Origin: Pyrrhosoma nymphula
Lineage: Eukaryota; Arthropoda; Insecta; Odonata; Coenagrionidae
DNA: 64,000 bases
Reading direction: 5' to 3'
NCBI GenBank assembly: GCA_963573305.1
Contig: OY754328.1
Coordinates: 45,375,822 to 45,439,821 of the forward strand
A program made the position numbers and the translations under genes. The notes beneath the pieces were generated by a model. That model was not told where the DNA came from, did not search any database, and worked only from the letters and a program-made list of their open reading frames with translations. Positions within the stretch are counted from its first letter, which is position 1; every line of letters starts with the position of its first letter. Positions 11,024 through 20,849 of this stretch are shown here, piece by piece.

Positions 11024-11140
11024 GGCAACAGCACTCGGACGAATCGGAGGATCACCCCTCCAAACTCGAGCCGAGCCCAACGATGCTTAACTTCGGTGAC
11101 TAATCGGGAACCGGTGTTTCCATCGTGTCAGGCCGTTGCC
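11024..11140 (-). rRNA. 5S rRNA-like sequence (pseudogene or 5S-derived SINE head)
   Basis: On the minus strand 117 nt begin GGCAACGGCC and contain ACACCGGTTC, then TCACCGAAGTTAAGCATCG, TTGGGCTCGG, TTTGGAGGGGTGATCC and the closing GTGCTGTTGCC. These follow the order and spacing of metazoan 5S rRNA, including the box A region (GAAGTTAAGCA) and box C (TTGGATGGGTGACC type). The two ends (GGCAAC / GTTGCC) are complementary, as in helix I. Several core positions differ from the usual consensus and no oligo-T terminator follows immediately, so this is likelier a 5S pseudogene or the head of a SINE3-type element than a working gene. Confidence 0.75.
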
Positions 11141-11163
11141 CCTTTCGTGCGGAAAGGGGCAAC
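11131..11163. repeat. Perfect hairpin abutting the 5S-like 5' end
   Basis: GGCCGTTGCCCCTTTC is followed after a 5-nt loop (GTGCG) by its reverse complement GAAAGGGGCAACGG. The stem includes the first ~10 nt of the 5S-like sequence, as if its 5' end had been duplicated in inverted orientation. Confidence 0.8.
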
Positions 11164-11269
11164 GGTCCAGCTCCAGTCGGCGGATCCCACCGACATGACA
11201 GGTAGAAATTGTCGGTACCGCAGGGGAACAATCGGTTTGCGAAGTACCGAAGCCAATTGATAATGCATT

Positions 11270-11955
11270 TAGATTTATAGTCCGAAAACGTTTAATTTGA
11301 TTCTTATAACTGCATCAATACTTTTATATATGCTTAGGATAGCTATTGAAGGTAATGCAAGAGTCGAAGTTAAGGCTATAGAAGTGACGGTCGATAAGTA
11401 AAACCTCTAAACTAAACTAGAATTCCGTAGTATAATGCAAATGTTCGCTTGGTTCCTCAAAACATTTTACTATGTGACGCTATCATGTGGGTACTTGAAT
11501 ATAGCTCCATAATTAGGCTCTACAGCATATTCGCCGATCACAGGAATATTATTTCCCAATGTATGCCAAAAAGTCATTTGTGGCGAATGCCTATTACTGC
11601 GGTAATTACTCTTTACTTGGACGATTCCGGTTAAAGGTTTTCAATTGTCATTACATTTTGATTATGCGGTCTTATAGTTTCTAGCTTACATATACTGAGG
11701 TATTTTATGGTTTTCGAAAATAGGCGATTACCTAAACGCACGACTGTGGGTATCGTATTTTTTAACTAGTCCAGAGTCATCTTTTTTTCTCTTCGGCATC
11801 TATTTTCCAAATTGAGTAAAATAGGTAAAAGCATCTTTTGTACTGAACTTCCAATTATCACGGTATCTTAATTTAATTCGGATTAATCTATAAATAATGC
11901 TGACACAGGGTGCTTTGCTTAAATCAAGTACACGTAGCCATACCATAACCAAGAG
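11270..11955. other. No recognisable gene
   Basis: AT-rich intergenic DNA with no supportable feature. Confidence 0.4.
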
Positions 11956-11959
11956 TGCG

Positions 11960-12446
11960 TACTGCTGTACACTAGGCCCGATCGTCAGGAGGTCGATATC
12001 GAAATTCGATTTTTGACATACGGGAAAATGTAGCCCGTCCTACCAGATGAACAACGGAAGAGAAATTTTTTTTTTCGGACAATATCTAGGGGTGCCGCCG
12101 GGGCCGTTTATACTGAGAGTAGGCAACCCGCAACACCAGCTCTGATTTGCCCACTTTTAAGCCATTTCAGAGACTATGGTGCGGTTTGTTCGGGTCGTTA
12201 TGACTGATATGGCTCGGCTAGATGCTGAGGTAGGCCCAACAGGTCAGCGGGTCACGTGGAACACCATCAGTGCTGTAGAAAAGGTAAGAAATTAGTAAAT
12301 TTCTTCAAAAATGCGTTGTAAGTGACGTAAAATCGTAATTATTTGGGTATGTGGGACAGTTACTTCGTCCAATTAGTTCCCCCCTCCTCCCTCACCATCT
12401 CCCTTCCCCCCCCTCCATGATCGTTGAAGAAAACTTCGTTTTTCGG
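11960..12446 (+). repeat. Left terminal inverted repeat
   Basis: Inverted partner of 13746-14222. The outermost part (CTGCTGTACAC...GATCGTCAGG) is less well matched than the rest. The inner limit is GAAGAAAACTTC-GTTTTTCGG. Confidence 0.8.
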
Positions 12447-12683
12447 ACAATATCTAGGGGTGCCGCCGGGGCAGTTTATACTGAGAGTAGGCAACCCGCA
12501 ACACTCGCTCTGATTTGCCCCCTTTTAAGCCATTTCAGAGACTCTGGTGCGGTTTCTTCGGGTCGTTATGACTGATATGGCTCAGCTAGATGCTGAGGTA
12601 GGCCCAACGGGTCAGCGGGTCACGTGGTACGCCATCAGTGCTCTAGAAAAAGTAAGAAATTAGTCAATTTCTTCAAAAATGCG
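12440..12683 (+). repeat. Internal direct duplication of left TIR
   Basis: Repeats 12071-12314 (starting TTTTTCGGACAATATC and ending TTTCTTCAAAAATGCG) with about ten differences. It is present only on the left side, so the element is asymmetric. Confidence 0.85.
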
Positions 12684-12689
12684 GCTTTG

Positions 12690-13644
12690 ACCCTCCTGCC
12701 TCGGACGTGGCTCAGCAGGTTGCAAACAAGGTGGAAGATATTTGGCGACTTGCCTAATCGATCTAATTTCCCTCGATATCTAATCGTGGTATTTTGAAGG
12801 CTGTTCTTCGCTACCATGAAAAGTATCGCCAACTCATGAAGAGCACCAAGAAGAAAAGTGCGGTGGCCCAGGCGAAGATAGAAGATTTCAAGACAAAAGC
12901 ACGAATACTGTTCGATGTAGCCCAGTTCAAGTGCCTCCCGCAACTGCCTAAATGTGCGCAAACCACAGAAGACCATCGCGGAACGTGAAATCCCCTTCAT
13001 TATTGACCAGAGGACGGAGAGGAGAATGTTCATCGGTGGTGATGACGTGGCTGCTACGAAGGACCTGCAGAAGGAGCACGAGCGCGAGGAGAGGAAGACA
13101 GCTGAGAAAGTGCAAGCAGAGGAAAAATCCGCTGCAACAAGCTTTGTCAAAATGATAAGTAAAAATCTCCAAGCACTGTGCACCAAGGCGGTTGTGAAGG
13201 AGGAGCCAGCGGATGTAGACGCCGACGACGAGTGGAGGACACCGTCTCCTTCAAGACCATCGTCGTCGCTCCCCCGAGAAATATGAGAAGAAAGATAAAA
13301 TTAGAAATTTCAACATTCCCCCTTACAACTTCCAGGCAGAGGACTACACTGAACTTGTGAACTGGGAAAAAATTCGAGTCACTCCCCCACCCATGCTAAA
13401 AGATATGTCCTCGGAGGAGCTCCAGGGCATGCTGGTGGTCGAAGGCGTACCACCTAAGATAGACGTACCTGCCTTTCCCTGCCACACCCAGGCAGTTGAG
13501 CGGCATGTCAAAATGGTAACTGAGGCAGCGGTTACGGCTTGCACGCCACATGACAGAGAAGGAAACATCCGGCAGAAAATCGTCTCCAGGAAAGAGATGC
13601 AGGAATTTCAATCTAAAAAGGATTATGCTCCCTCCTCGTGGTGA
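12690..13644 (+). pseudogene. Transposon-encoded protein of unknown function, frameshifted
   Basis: The open segments read in order. At 12690-12960 there is DVAQQVANKVEDIW, then AVLRYHEKYRQLMK and KARILFDVAQFKC. At 12954-13286 there is KTIAEREIPFIIDQ and TERRMFIGGDD, followed by a Glu/Lys-rich helical stretch. At 13357-13644 there is FPCHTQAVERHVKMVTEA followed by NIRQKIVSRKEM. The same order (helical start, Cys-rich piece, ...FLxDQRTxRKMxIGG, CHTQAVERxVKxVTEA) is one I recall from many unnamed arthropod mobile-element proteins. Two frameshifts break it. Position between long TIRs makes it the probable transposase or accessory protein. No DDE triad could be assigned. Confidence 0.6.
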
Positions 13645-13745
13645 GCCCTGCGGATCTCTCTAGGTGCAACAACACCTAAAGAGTGAGGTAAGAGCCGCAA
13701 GCCATTTTGAGATAAGAAATAATTCTAGCATCCAGCCCAGCTGCT

Positions 13746-14222
13746 GCCGAAAAAGAAGTTTTCTTCAACGAGCATGGGAGGGAAGGGGAATGGTGAGGGA
13801 GGAGGGGGGAACTAATTGGACGAAGTAACTGTCCCACATACCCAAATAATTACGATTTTACGTCACTTACAACGCATTTTTGAAGAAATTTACTAATTTC
13901 TTACCTTTTCTACAGCACTGATGGTGTACCACGTGACCCGCTGACCTGTTTGGCCTACCTCAGCATCTAGCCGAGCCATATCAGTAATAACGACCCGAAC
14001 AAACCGCACCATAGTCTCTGAAATGGCTTAAAAGGGGGCAAATCAGAGCGGGTGTTGTGGGTCGCCTACTCTCAGTATAAATGGCCCCGGCGGCACCCCT
14101 AGATATTGTCCGAAAAAAAAATTTCTCTTCCGTTGTTCATCTGGTAGGACGGGCTACATTTTCCCGTATGTCGAAAATCGAATTTCGATATCGACCTCCT
14201 GATGATCTACTGTACACAGCAT
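13746..14222 (-). repeat. Right terminal inverted repeat
   Basis: Inverted partner of 11960-12446. The inner boundary is CCGAAAAAGAAGTTTTCTTC. Confidence 0.8.
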
Positions 14223-14740
14223 GTAGACAAATTTCAATCAATGACAACTTTTCTAATGTTCCAAATAAATTATACTTGGCAAAAGTAAAATTTACAGCTG
14301 ATGTGAGCACCTCTTTATTTAAATTTATCAGTCATTATTTCCCAGATATTGCAGAATGTGCAGTACAGTGTAATACACGCATGAAAAACCAACGTTGCAG
14401 CGAAGCTGCATGTAGCGTACCTGCGCTGCGTAACATGGCTGGTACATTGGGTTGAGAATTATTAAGGAGAAAAATAAGCTTCCGTTAAACTTAGGGCTAC
14501 TAACTACGACTTGCATGTGTCTGTACTTATTAAGAAATTGGTTCTACAACAGTGACTACAGCTAAGCTAGGAAAAGAGTGTTGTTACATGATTAACTTGG
14601 CGGGACCTCAACTCGAATTTCTCTCACCAATGTTTTTAATCTCACATAAAAAATTCGTTACCTTTGCTCCACAAAATTATTAAATAAATGGCTCATGACC
14701 CGAAGGTGCAGAATTCATTATCATACCAGTTCAATTAATT
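14223..14740. other. No recognisable gene
   Basis: AT-rich DNA. The open frame starting inside the right TIR (14081-14455) has no recognisable similarity. Confidence 0.4.
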
Positions 14741-14741
14741 C

Positions 14742-14860
14742 CAACCGGGTTCGAATCCCGGTCAAGGCGAATGAATTTTCCTCTGTGGAATATCGCACTT
14801 ATGTGCACTTGCGGGTGACTCCGTAAAGGTTACGAACGTGGCTAGTCCCGGTATCCTAAA
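14742..14860 (+). repeat. tRNA-derived SINE fragment
   Basis: ACCGGGTTCGAATCCCGGT (14743-14761) is a complete T-arm with B box GGTTCGAATCC and paired flanks, followed by CAAGGCGAATG and the AATTTTCCTCTGTGGAAT tail. A clear A box is not visible upstream, so this is the 3' half of a tRNA-like head joined to SINE body rather than a tRNA gene. Confidence 0.6.
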
Positions 14861-14869
14861 AAAAAACAA

Positions 14870-15450
14870 TCCTTTTCTTTGATTTTCAGAACATATGCTG
14901 CTTCTTTTGGAACGTTGCTGGAGAGTTTCTTGTTCGCTGTTCCTCATTTTTTGACCGCCTACAACACGGATACTCTTTCACACTGTCCAATTTTCTGCAT
15001 CCAAATAGGTATATTACAGTTATTTTTTATTCAGGTCTTTTTTTATAAAAGAATACGTAGTGTCGCATATTGTTTTTACCCTAAGTCATGAAATGATTTT
15101 TGGCACTGCTATATACATTCTCAATTTCTAGAATATTTTCATTCTTTTTCACGCATTTCACCAATATCTCTGCGGTAAAACCTATTCACTGTTTATTTTT
15201 TAAAGGTTAAGAAGGATTTTTTATTTGTATTGAAAAAAATTATCGCTTTTTACGAAGTTATGCGCTTATTGTTGCATAAAAATCGCTGTATTTCTGTATT
15301 CTGGACGTATACGCATCCATGAATGAAGTAGATATTATATAAAAATAGAATTACTAACTGTACAATTTGTAATCTTAATCGCTATTATTAGGCACCTAAA
15401 TCCTTGCGTTATACGCAAATGTGTTTGTAAGCGTAGGGATCTCCTTGTGT
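14870..15450. other. AT-rich DNA without a gene
   Basis: Poly-T and poly-A runs only. No supportable feature. Confidence 0.4.
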
Positions 15451-15454
15451 CTGG

Positions 15455-15626
15455 TTTATAACCGCGCAATGTTCTCCTGATGAGCTTTTAGCTTGGCCCA
15501 GGGGAGAGTGTGGTGGGTCTAGACTTCAATTGGGACGAGTATTGCATGCCTCATGGTGTTAAATCACCCCCCGTACCACTCACCCCCCAGGAGGTGGCTT
15601 GCATGGAATTTCGTAGACGTAGATTG
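15455..15626 (+). repeat. LINE 3' tail family, copy 1
   Basis: Shares CTCCTGA, CCAGGGGAGAGTGTG, GGGACGAGTATTGCATGCC, AATCACCCC and GGTGGCTTGCATGG...GTAGACGTAGAT with 25788-25943 and 45960-46047. The ending in GTAGATGTAGATG-type repeats is typical of 3' ends of CR1-like arthropod LINEs or SINEs sharing their tail. Confidence 0.7.
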
Positions 15627-15639
15627 GAATCGCTCATTC

Positions 15640-16045
15640 GATAATAAGACGAAAACGGCTTTCCATCGGTGATGGTGCTTACATAATTCGGAAGAACTAG
15701 AAGGCAGGCTACACATACAAAATTCCCCGGATACCACCTATAGGGTCCCAGGGCCCATTTAGGGTTATGCGTTACTTCGGTGGTTGCAAATTTTCACTAT
15801 ACTCGAATTTTGCAAAGCGTTGAAGATAATTGTGCAAAACCTTTGGAGTCGTACCAAGGTCCTGTGAGAACAAAAGTAAGGAATACGATTTGGCTCTTTC
15901 CTGGCGTATGATACTAATGAAGTTTTCTCGGGTTTCCCACCAGGCCAGGTAGGTACTTGTTGGCCTACAGTACAAAAGTAAGGGTTAGGCCCTGGGGCCT
16001 CAAACCGAGGCTTTTTATGTCAACTCATAATGGCTGAGTTGATGA
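15640..16045. other. No recognised gene; one open frame on minus strand
   Basis: The minus-strand frame at 15772-15975 reads STYLAWWETRENFISI and LGTTPKVLHNYLQRFA. It is open for 67 codons and has ordinary protein composition, but I do not recognise it and it has no neighbours that explain it. Confidence 0.25.
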
Positions 16046-16049
16046 GCCT

Positions 16050-16790
16050 ATCATCTTGAAATTCGGCATCCAGGTACATGCTAGTGTTGGAAACTACACA
16101 GGCTATATAAGAAAGGGCTCCAGAAAGTGAATAGAAAATTGCTAATCTATAGTATTGATAATCTAAGATTTCGCAAACTGTAATCTACAAACACTAATTT
16201 ACATTGTACATTTAAAGCCATGATAAAGTCCAAGAGCTCAGAATTAACATTGGGGCCTTGATAGGCCCTCCGGCATTAACCGGTTCTTTCTATGTTATCT
16301 AATTACGGATCATCTGATGAACAGATGTTATTAGTGATTTTCGCCTTCGTGCATAAATTTGAAAGGACATGTGCTAAACACACAAGGTCATCACGTGATT
16401 CAAGAACTTCGCTAAACTAGGATATCACACACACACTGTTGGAGGTATACGTTTTGAACTTTTGACACCATAATAAGGTTCAAACCTCAGAATTTAGGGC
16501 GGAGCCCTGATCGGCTCTCAGGCCCAAAACTGGTACTTTCTCTCTGTTCTCCCATAACGAATGAGATTCTTGAAATTTTGCGCCTTCCTACGTGACTCAC
16601 GGGGAAGGACTAAGGCTACACAAGAAGGGCCCTTGGGGCCCCGAAGGGAGCCCTCGAATTGTTTTTTAATGTAGCTCACCTTGGACTTCACATACTGATG
16701 GAGAATTCTTTGCAGAGCTCACATTTAAGATGGGGCCCTGATAGATCCTGAGGGCCTTGTGGGTTCTCCGTTCACATCGTTGAACTCCGC
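16050..16790. repeat. Degenerate tandem repeat, ~230-270 bp unit, three copies
   Basis: Units starting near 16057, 16334 and 16568 carry the same landmarks in the same order: CTTGAAATT..G.C.TCC, CTACACA.G...AAGGGC, AGAATT.A....GGGGC(C)CTGAT.G..CCTC.GG, and a closing TTCTTTCT.TGTT-type stretch. The recurring GGGGCCCTGATAGGCCCT motif is at about 16252, 16499 and 16731. Copies are diverged, so the array is old. Confidence 0.55.
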
Positions 16791-16794
16791 CTAC

Positions 16795-17640
16795 CTTCCT
16801 TGCCATTGGAAACACTCTTTGGCAGCGGGAAGAACACTTAAGCTCTCAAGAATAAGAAGGGGCGTCGTCATGAGAGCCGAGTCCCCAACCGCCACCGCGG
16901 CCCCTAAACGGGGCTGCTCAATCTCCATGATTTAATCTCGCACTCCATCGGAGTTATCAGCACTAAACTGAGGCTGAGGGTGAGACTGAAGGATGCAATC
17001 GATTGACCGTAGTGCGTCATAGAAGAAGTCCAAGATCATTCGAGAGGCCCCGCCAACCGCACGCAAGGTCCTTAAGTCAGGTTAAGTGGGGTTTTATTGC
17101 CAACCACCTATTTAATGCATCGATTTACATATAATGCAATTGCTGTAAAGGCAGGAGAATCCAAGAGTCTCATTGTCAGTCTTCAATTGAGGCGTGGTAC
17201 AGGTGCAAGGCCCCCGCACCTAATAATGCTCTGTTATTTTCATTTTATCGCCGATTCGATATCTATTTAAGATTCAATTTGACAACATGATAATTATTAA
17301 TGATGTCATGATTAATTTTAAGGTATTACAATTCAGGAAGAACATTTTAACGCTTTATTTAATCCATGTTCTGTTCTTCAGTTTTCAATAATTTCTTACG
17401 ACTACACATAACGAATAATTAGTTGTTGCCCGTGTGAAGCCAGGTACTTCTGATGGCGAGCCGTAAGTTTGTGTTTGGCGGGCCATAAAACGAAGATTTA
17501 AGACTAAAGTGGCTGATAGCTATTCCACGAATAGATTAAGTTCTTGCGACGAAGCAGTTTGTTTGTGACAAGTATTTTCAAGAGTGCGTTATCGTTCGCG
17601 CAAAGGGTTAAACACGTTCACCGCGGCGCACAAATCAGAC
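16795..17640. other. No recognisable gene
   Basis: Mixed to AT-rich DNA. Nothing supportable. Confidence 0.4.
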
Positions 17641-17649
17641 CGTATGCTT

Positions 17650-18145
17650 CTGAGTGCGTCGTTGCCCAAACGTTGGGCAACGCTCAATCTTCCCCTCATG
17701 GCGGCGTTGTCCACCCCGTGGGCAACACGGAGTGCAAACTTCCCCCTCGCCCCACAGGCTGGCGATATGAAGCTGGTGGGTAGGAGAGGGTGTAGTCGGC
17801 TTCCCGACATACAAAATAAAACAACAAAAAATAAATGCCAAAAAAGTAGAGAGAGTTAGGGATTTTGGTATTATTTGTATTAAATATTGCGTTGCCTTCA
17901 TCGTGGGCAACGCCGCCTATTTCGCGCTTTCTTTGAAATCAGCGGCGTTACCCACCGTTAGGGCAACGAACAACTCACCCTATATGTACGTTCTCTAGTG
18001 TCAAGACATCATGGGTGCCAACTATCAGATCGATACAGACAGACACACACTCAAGGCAGTCCCCACTCTACGGCACAAATCACTAAAAACGCCCGACGCA
18101 CGGCGCCGGGGGTTGCTGTTTGCCCACCATGTAGGCAACGCCACA
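17650..18145. repeat. Array of five matching 21-nt hairpins
   Basis: Five inverted repeats of identical geometry (8-nt arm, 5-nt loop, 8-nt arm) occur at 17661-17681, 17706-17726, 17891-17911, 17947-17967 and about 18119-18139. The arms follow GTTGCCCA / TGGGCAAC. The loops are AACGT, CCCCG, CATCG, CCGTT and CCATG. Several arms extend outward as GCGGC / GCCGC. Spacing is irregular, so this is not a simple satellite. GTGAACGTGTTAA at about 18147 matches the reverse of AACACGTTCAC at 17610, which bounds the array. Open frames here are shadows of the palindromes. Confidence 0.75.
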
Positions 18146-18179
18146 GTGAACGTGTTAAGGGCAGTGATAAAGGCGACAA

Positions 18180-18885
18180 CCAAGAGACATCACTCAAAAT
18201 TGAAGTGCTCATATTTCAGAAACTACTATACTCGAAAGGCTAACATTTTAACCACTATAAGTTCCCTAAAAGGAATCTATCCACAGCAAATGTTGCGGAA
18301 ATCTAAGAAGTGGTTTTATGGCCTGATTGAATTGACATAGAGTGATCCATCTTTGCTTATTTTTCGAGCTTTTTATCTAAAACCTAAGGTCTGCAAAAAA
18401 ATTGCAATATGTAACTTGCTCCCTTTATTCAAATATGAATCCTTGAGTGTCATAAAAATTCTGTCACTCGGCCAGTCATCTTGAGGTCCCACATAATCTC
18501 ATCTCAAATGAGGAAATGAATTTAGAGCATTATCCCCGCTTTAAATCATCAGGAACCAGCTCTTAGTTTAAATCTGGACACTAATCCGCACAGCTCCGTG
18601 ACAATATGTGGACCCAGAGGTATCACCGAGATTCATAATTATTATCGGCTGGAAGCAATACAATATTTGCTTGATTTTTCCTTCAAAGCATCAACTTGCG
18701 TCACCTTCACGACCTGTGGTCGAAATCTGATGTTTTTTGAAGAAAACGTAAAATAATCATACAAAATTTGAACGAATTTATTTTCTATTTAGCAATTAAG
18801 TACTTAGGTACTTTATCTCTGAATTTGAACCATGAATTGACCTCTGCCTCGAGTTCTGCGTTACAGATGTAATAGCTTATATTCG
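18180..18885. other. No recognisable gene
   Basis: AT-rich DNA without a supportable feature. Confidence 0.4.
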
Positions 18886-18889
18886 TTAC

Positions 18890-18934
18890 ATGCCCTGATG
18901 ACGATGGACGGCTCGTCCGTCGAAACGTCGGCAT
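18890..18934 (+). ncRNA. Hammerhead ribozyme (type I, minimal stem III)
   Basis: Stem I ATGCC (18890-18894) pairs perfectly with GGCAT (18930-18934). The core reads CTGATGA (18895-18901), stem II GATGGACG-GCT-CGTCCGTC (18903-18921), GAAA (18922-18925), then CGTC with C17 at 18929. This is the layout of the type I hammerheads known from Penelope-like elements, where stem III is only one or two base pairs. One extra C (18902) separates the core from stem II, a feature shared by the other copies here. Self-cleavage is predicted after 18929 but not proven. Confidence 0.75.
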
Positions 18935-19244
18935 AAATGGAGAGCGTGATCTGGTGGAGAACCCAAATAGACTTCACCAGCATCATTCATACGCCAGGAA
19001 AGCATCAGATCAGTCTTCAGAAAGGTTTGGCGATTCGCTTGAGTAAAAAATACGGTGGTTCTTTCTTCCACAAATGACAAATTTCTCATGTTACATGTAG
19101 CTAATTCATCGTCCAGCTTGCACTCATCTGAGACCACTTCGAGAGAACTCAAATCATCTGAGAGCGCCTTCATCGCTGCTGATATTTCTTTTGGGCCTAT
19201 CGGTATGGACAGCCGTAGAATTGCCCACGACTGGCAATGAACTG
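18935..19244. other. Sequence between ribozyme and RTE fragment
   Basis: Open on both strands without similarity I recognise. It probably belongs to the element that carries the ribozyme. Confidence 0.35.
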
Positions 19245-20217
19245 CATTAATGATTTCTCCGTTGGTGTTGTCTTCTCCGGGAGCCTTTTTATTCTTCAGA
19301 TTTTTTACTGCTCTGTCGATTTCACTTTTCTCAATATCTGGGCGCCGGTAGTGTTCGTCAAACTCACCAACGTCTTTCATTAAACTGTCTCCCAGCGGCC
19401 TCGGCCCATGGTAGAGTTCTTCGATGTACGTATTGCTTACATACATTTCCAATGTCTATACCCTTAATCAGTATATTCCCGTTAATAGCCCTGACGTTGT
19501 TGCTTTTCGTTTTTCTCTCTCCGAAGAGTCTATTCACCAACTTGTATGCTGTTTCGGTCTTCCCCTTCTTCATCTTTTCTTTGATTTCCTTCAGCAGCTT
19601 TCTATCCAATCCTCCTTTGCCTTCCTGCATTCTCGTATGACTTGGGTCCTAAGCTCCTTATGGAGAATTACCTTCTATAAGTAGAATCTCTTCTTCGTTT
19701 TAATCCACGACTTCTTTGTATTGGCTCTCATCAGTTGCTCTGCTACTTATACAGTTGTCCAATCTTCCACTACATCCACTCTTTAGTTTCCTGTCGACGA
19801 CTATGAGGAACCTTTCTCAGTTATCTTTAACAGCCAGCAATTTCGTGTTCCATCTTGGCTTATGTTTCATCATAATTATTTCTTATATTGAAGACGGCCC
19901 TTTACGATTACAAGGTTGGGTCACCATATTTCCATCTACATCGGTATAGCTCTTGCACTACTTCACTTGGTTCTTGTAGATATCTACCTCTTGTACAATT
20001 GTGTCATCGATTTTGTATGTACCTGCCCCTATACCTAGGGATCTTACGTAATGAACATTCTACGCCGATCTCGCTCAAAGAAAGTGTTTGCTACTACCAT
20101 ATTCTTCTCATTACAGAACTCTACTAGCCTTAATTCTTTCGCGTTTCATCTTCAGAACCCAAAATAGCCAACTCTACTTCTCCCTTTATCCTCTCCCGCC
20201 ACTGCGTTTCAGTGTCA
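19245..20217 (-). pseudogene. RTE-like LINE: endonuclease, linker and start of RT
   Basis: Reading leftward on the minus strand: LVEFCNEKNMVVANTFF and ERDRRRM (about 20065-20130) correspond to the EN motif LVEFCQENALVIANTLF of RTE elements. IDDTIVQEVDIYKNQVK (about 19965-20015) fits the NQIDYILVQ-RxRNQVK stretch. Near 19430-19630 come KGKTETAYKLVNRLFG and VRAINGNILIKG, the usual pre-RT linker. Then SEIDRAVKNLKNKKAPGEDN (about 19270-19330) is the first RT block, where the family has KNGKAPGPDxI. The copy ends abruptly at about 19245 and has many stops and frameshifts. Such proteins nick DNA and reverse-transcribe their own mRNA. This one cannot. Confidence 0.8.
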
Positions 20218-20219
20218 CA

Positions 20220-20425
20220 TTAAGATGAGGTTCTCTTTCTATAAAGTATAGAGTAAAAATGCATTGTATAATCAAGATGGTTATTCAATTTTTGAAGACA
20301 CGGAAGCGGGATTCGACTGAGCAGAGTGGGAGAAGTGAACATAAACCGTCCTAAATCATGCAGACGCCACTTCGACTTGATTACCTGACCTCCTTGAACG
20401 GGGGAGAAACTGTCGTCGCTGAGTG
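20220..20425 (+). pseudogene. Penelope-like element 3' remnant with degenerate hammerhead
   Basis: NQDGYSIF (about 20268-20290) parallels the C-terminal NREDGY motif of PLE proteins. The stretch CACTTCGAC-TTGA...GGGGGAGAAACTGTCGTC (20367-20420) aligns with the PLE end at 25420-25465. The CTGANGA core is disturbed here (CTGACCT), so ribozyme activity is unlikely. Confidence 0.5.
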
Positions 20426-20429
20426 CTGA

Positions 20430-20845
20430 CCTATGGAGCTGGAAGTTGGAATATGAATTTGGATATTGCTTGACGCAGAGATAGCCTCCGTTCCAAAGCC
20501 AAGGGTTACCGATGAGAAAGACAATTCGAGAGAGCCGAGATATAAAATGCAATAGTAAGTTTAACGGGTGATTGACAGAATAAGTGGATGGCATTGCTCT
20601 CTATTTAGAAGGATTAGTAACTGAATTCAATATCATCGACAAACAGAGCAGACCGTAGAGTCATTGGCGGGCAAAAATTCCAAAGTTTACTGACTGCATA
20701 AAACATCAAACACTTTAAACAACTTCTTTGCAAACAACAATGCCGACCCTGACGCTGATATCCTGACTCATAATTCGATCTATGGGCATCATAAGGATTC
20801 ACCACGAATGGATTACACAACCTTTGGACTCGAATAAAAGTGTCA
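20430..20845. other. No recognisable gene
   Basis: Nothing supportable. Confidence 0.35.
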
Positions 20846-20849
20846 CAGG

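Larger units (their letters stand above)
11960..14222. mobile_element. 2.26-kb DNA transposon with ~480-bp terminal inverted repeats
   Basis: The sequence from about 11960 to 12446 reappears inverted at about 13746-14222 with very few mismatches. Shared marks include AGGAGGTCGATATCG, ACGGGCTACATTTTCCCG and GGGGTGCCGCCGGGGC. Between the arms lies a decayed plus-strand coding region. The left arm is followed by a second direct copy of 244 bp of its own inner part (12071-12314 repeated at 12440-12683), which the right arm lacks. Arm identity is higher than expected from the state of the coding region. No target-site duplication could be set with confidence. The superfamily is not recognised. Confidence 0.8.

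Noticed and set aside
10796..11260. 154-codon plus-strand frame
   Set aside because: It runs antisense through the 5S-like sequence and its hairpin. The product has no recognisable feature.
16308..16326. CTGATGAACAGATG as ribozyme core
   Set aside because: It is a simple short palindrome with no GAAA and no stem III.
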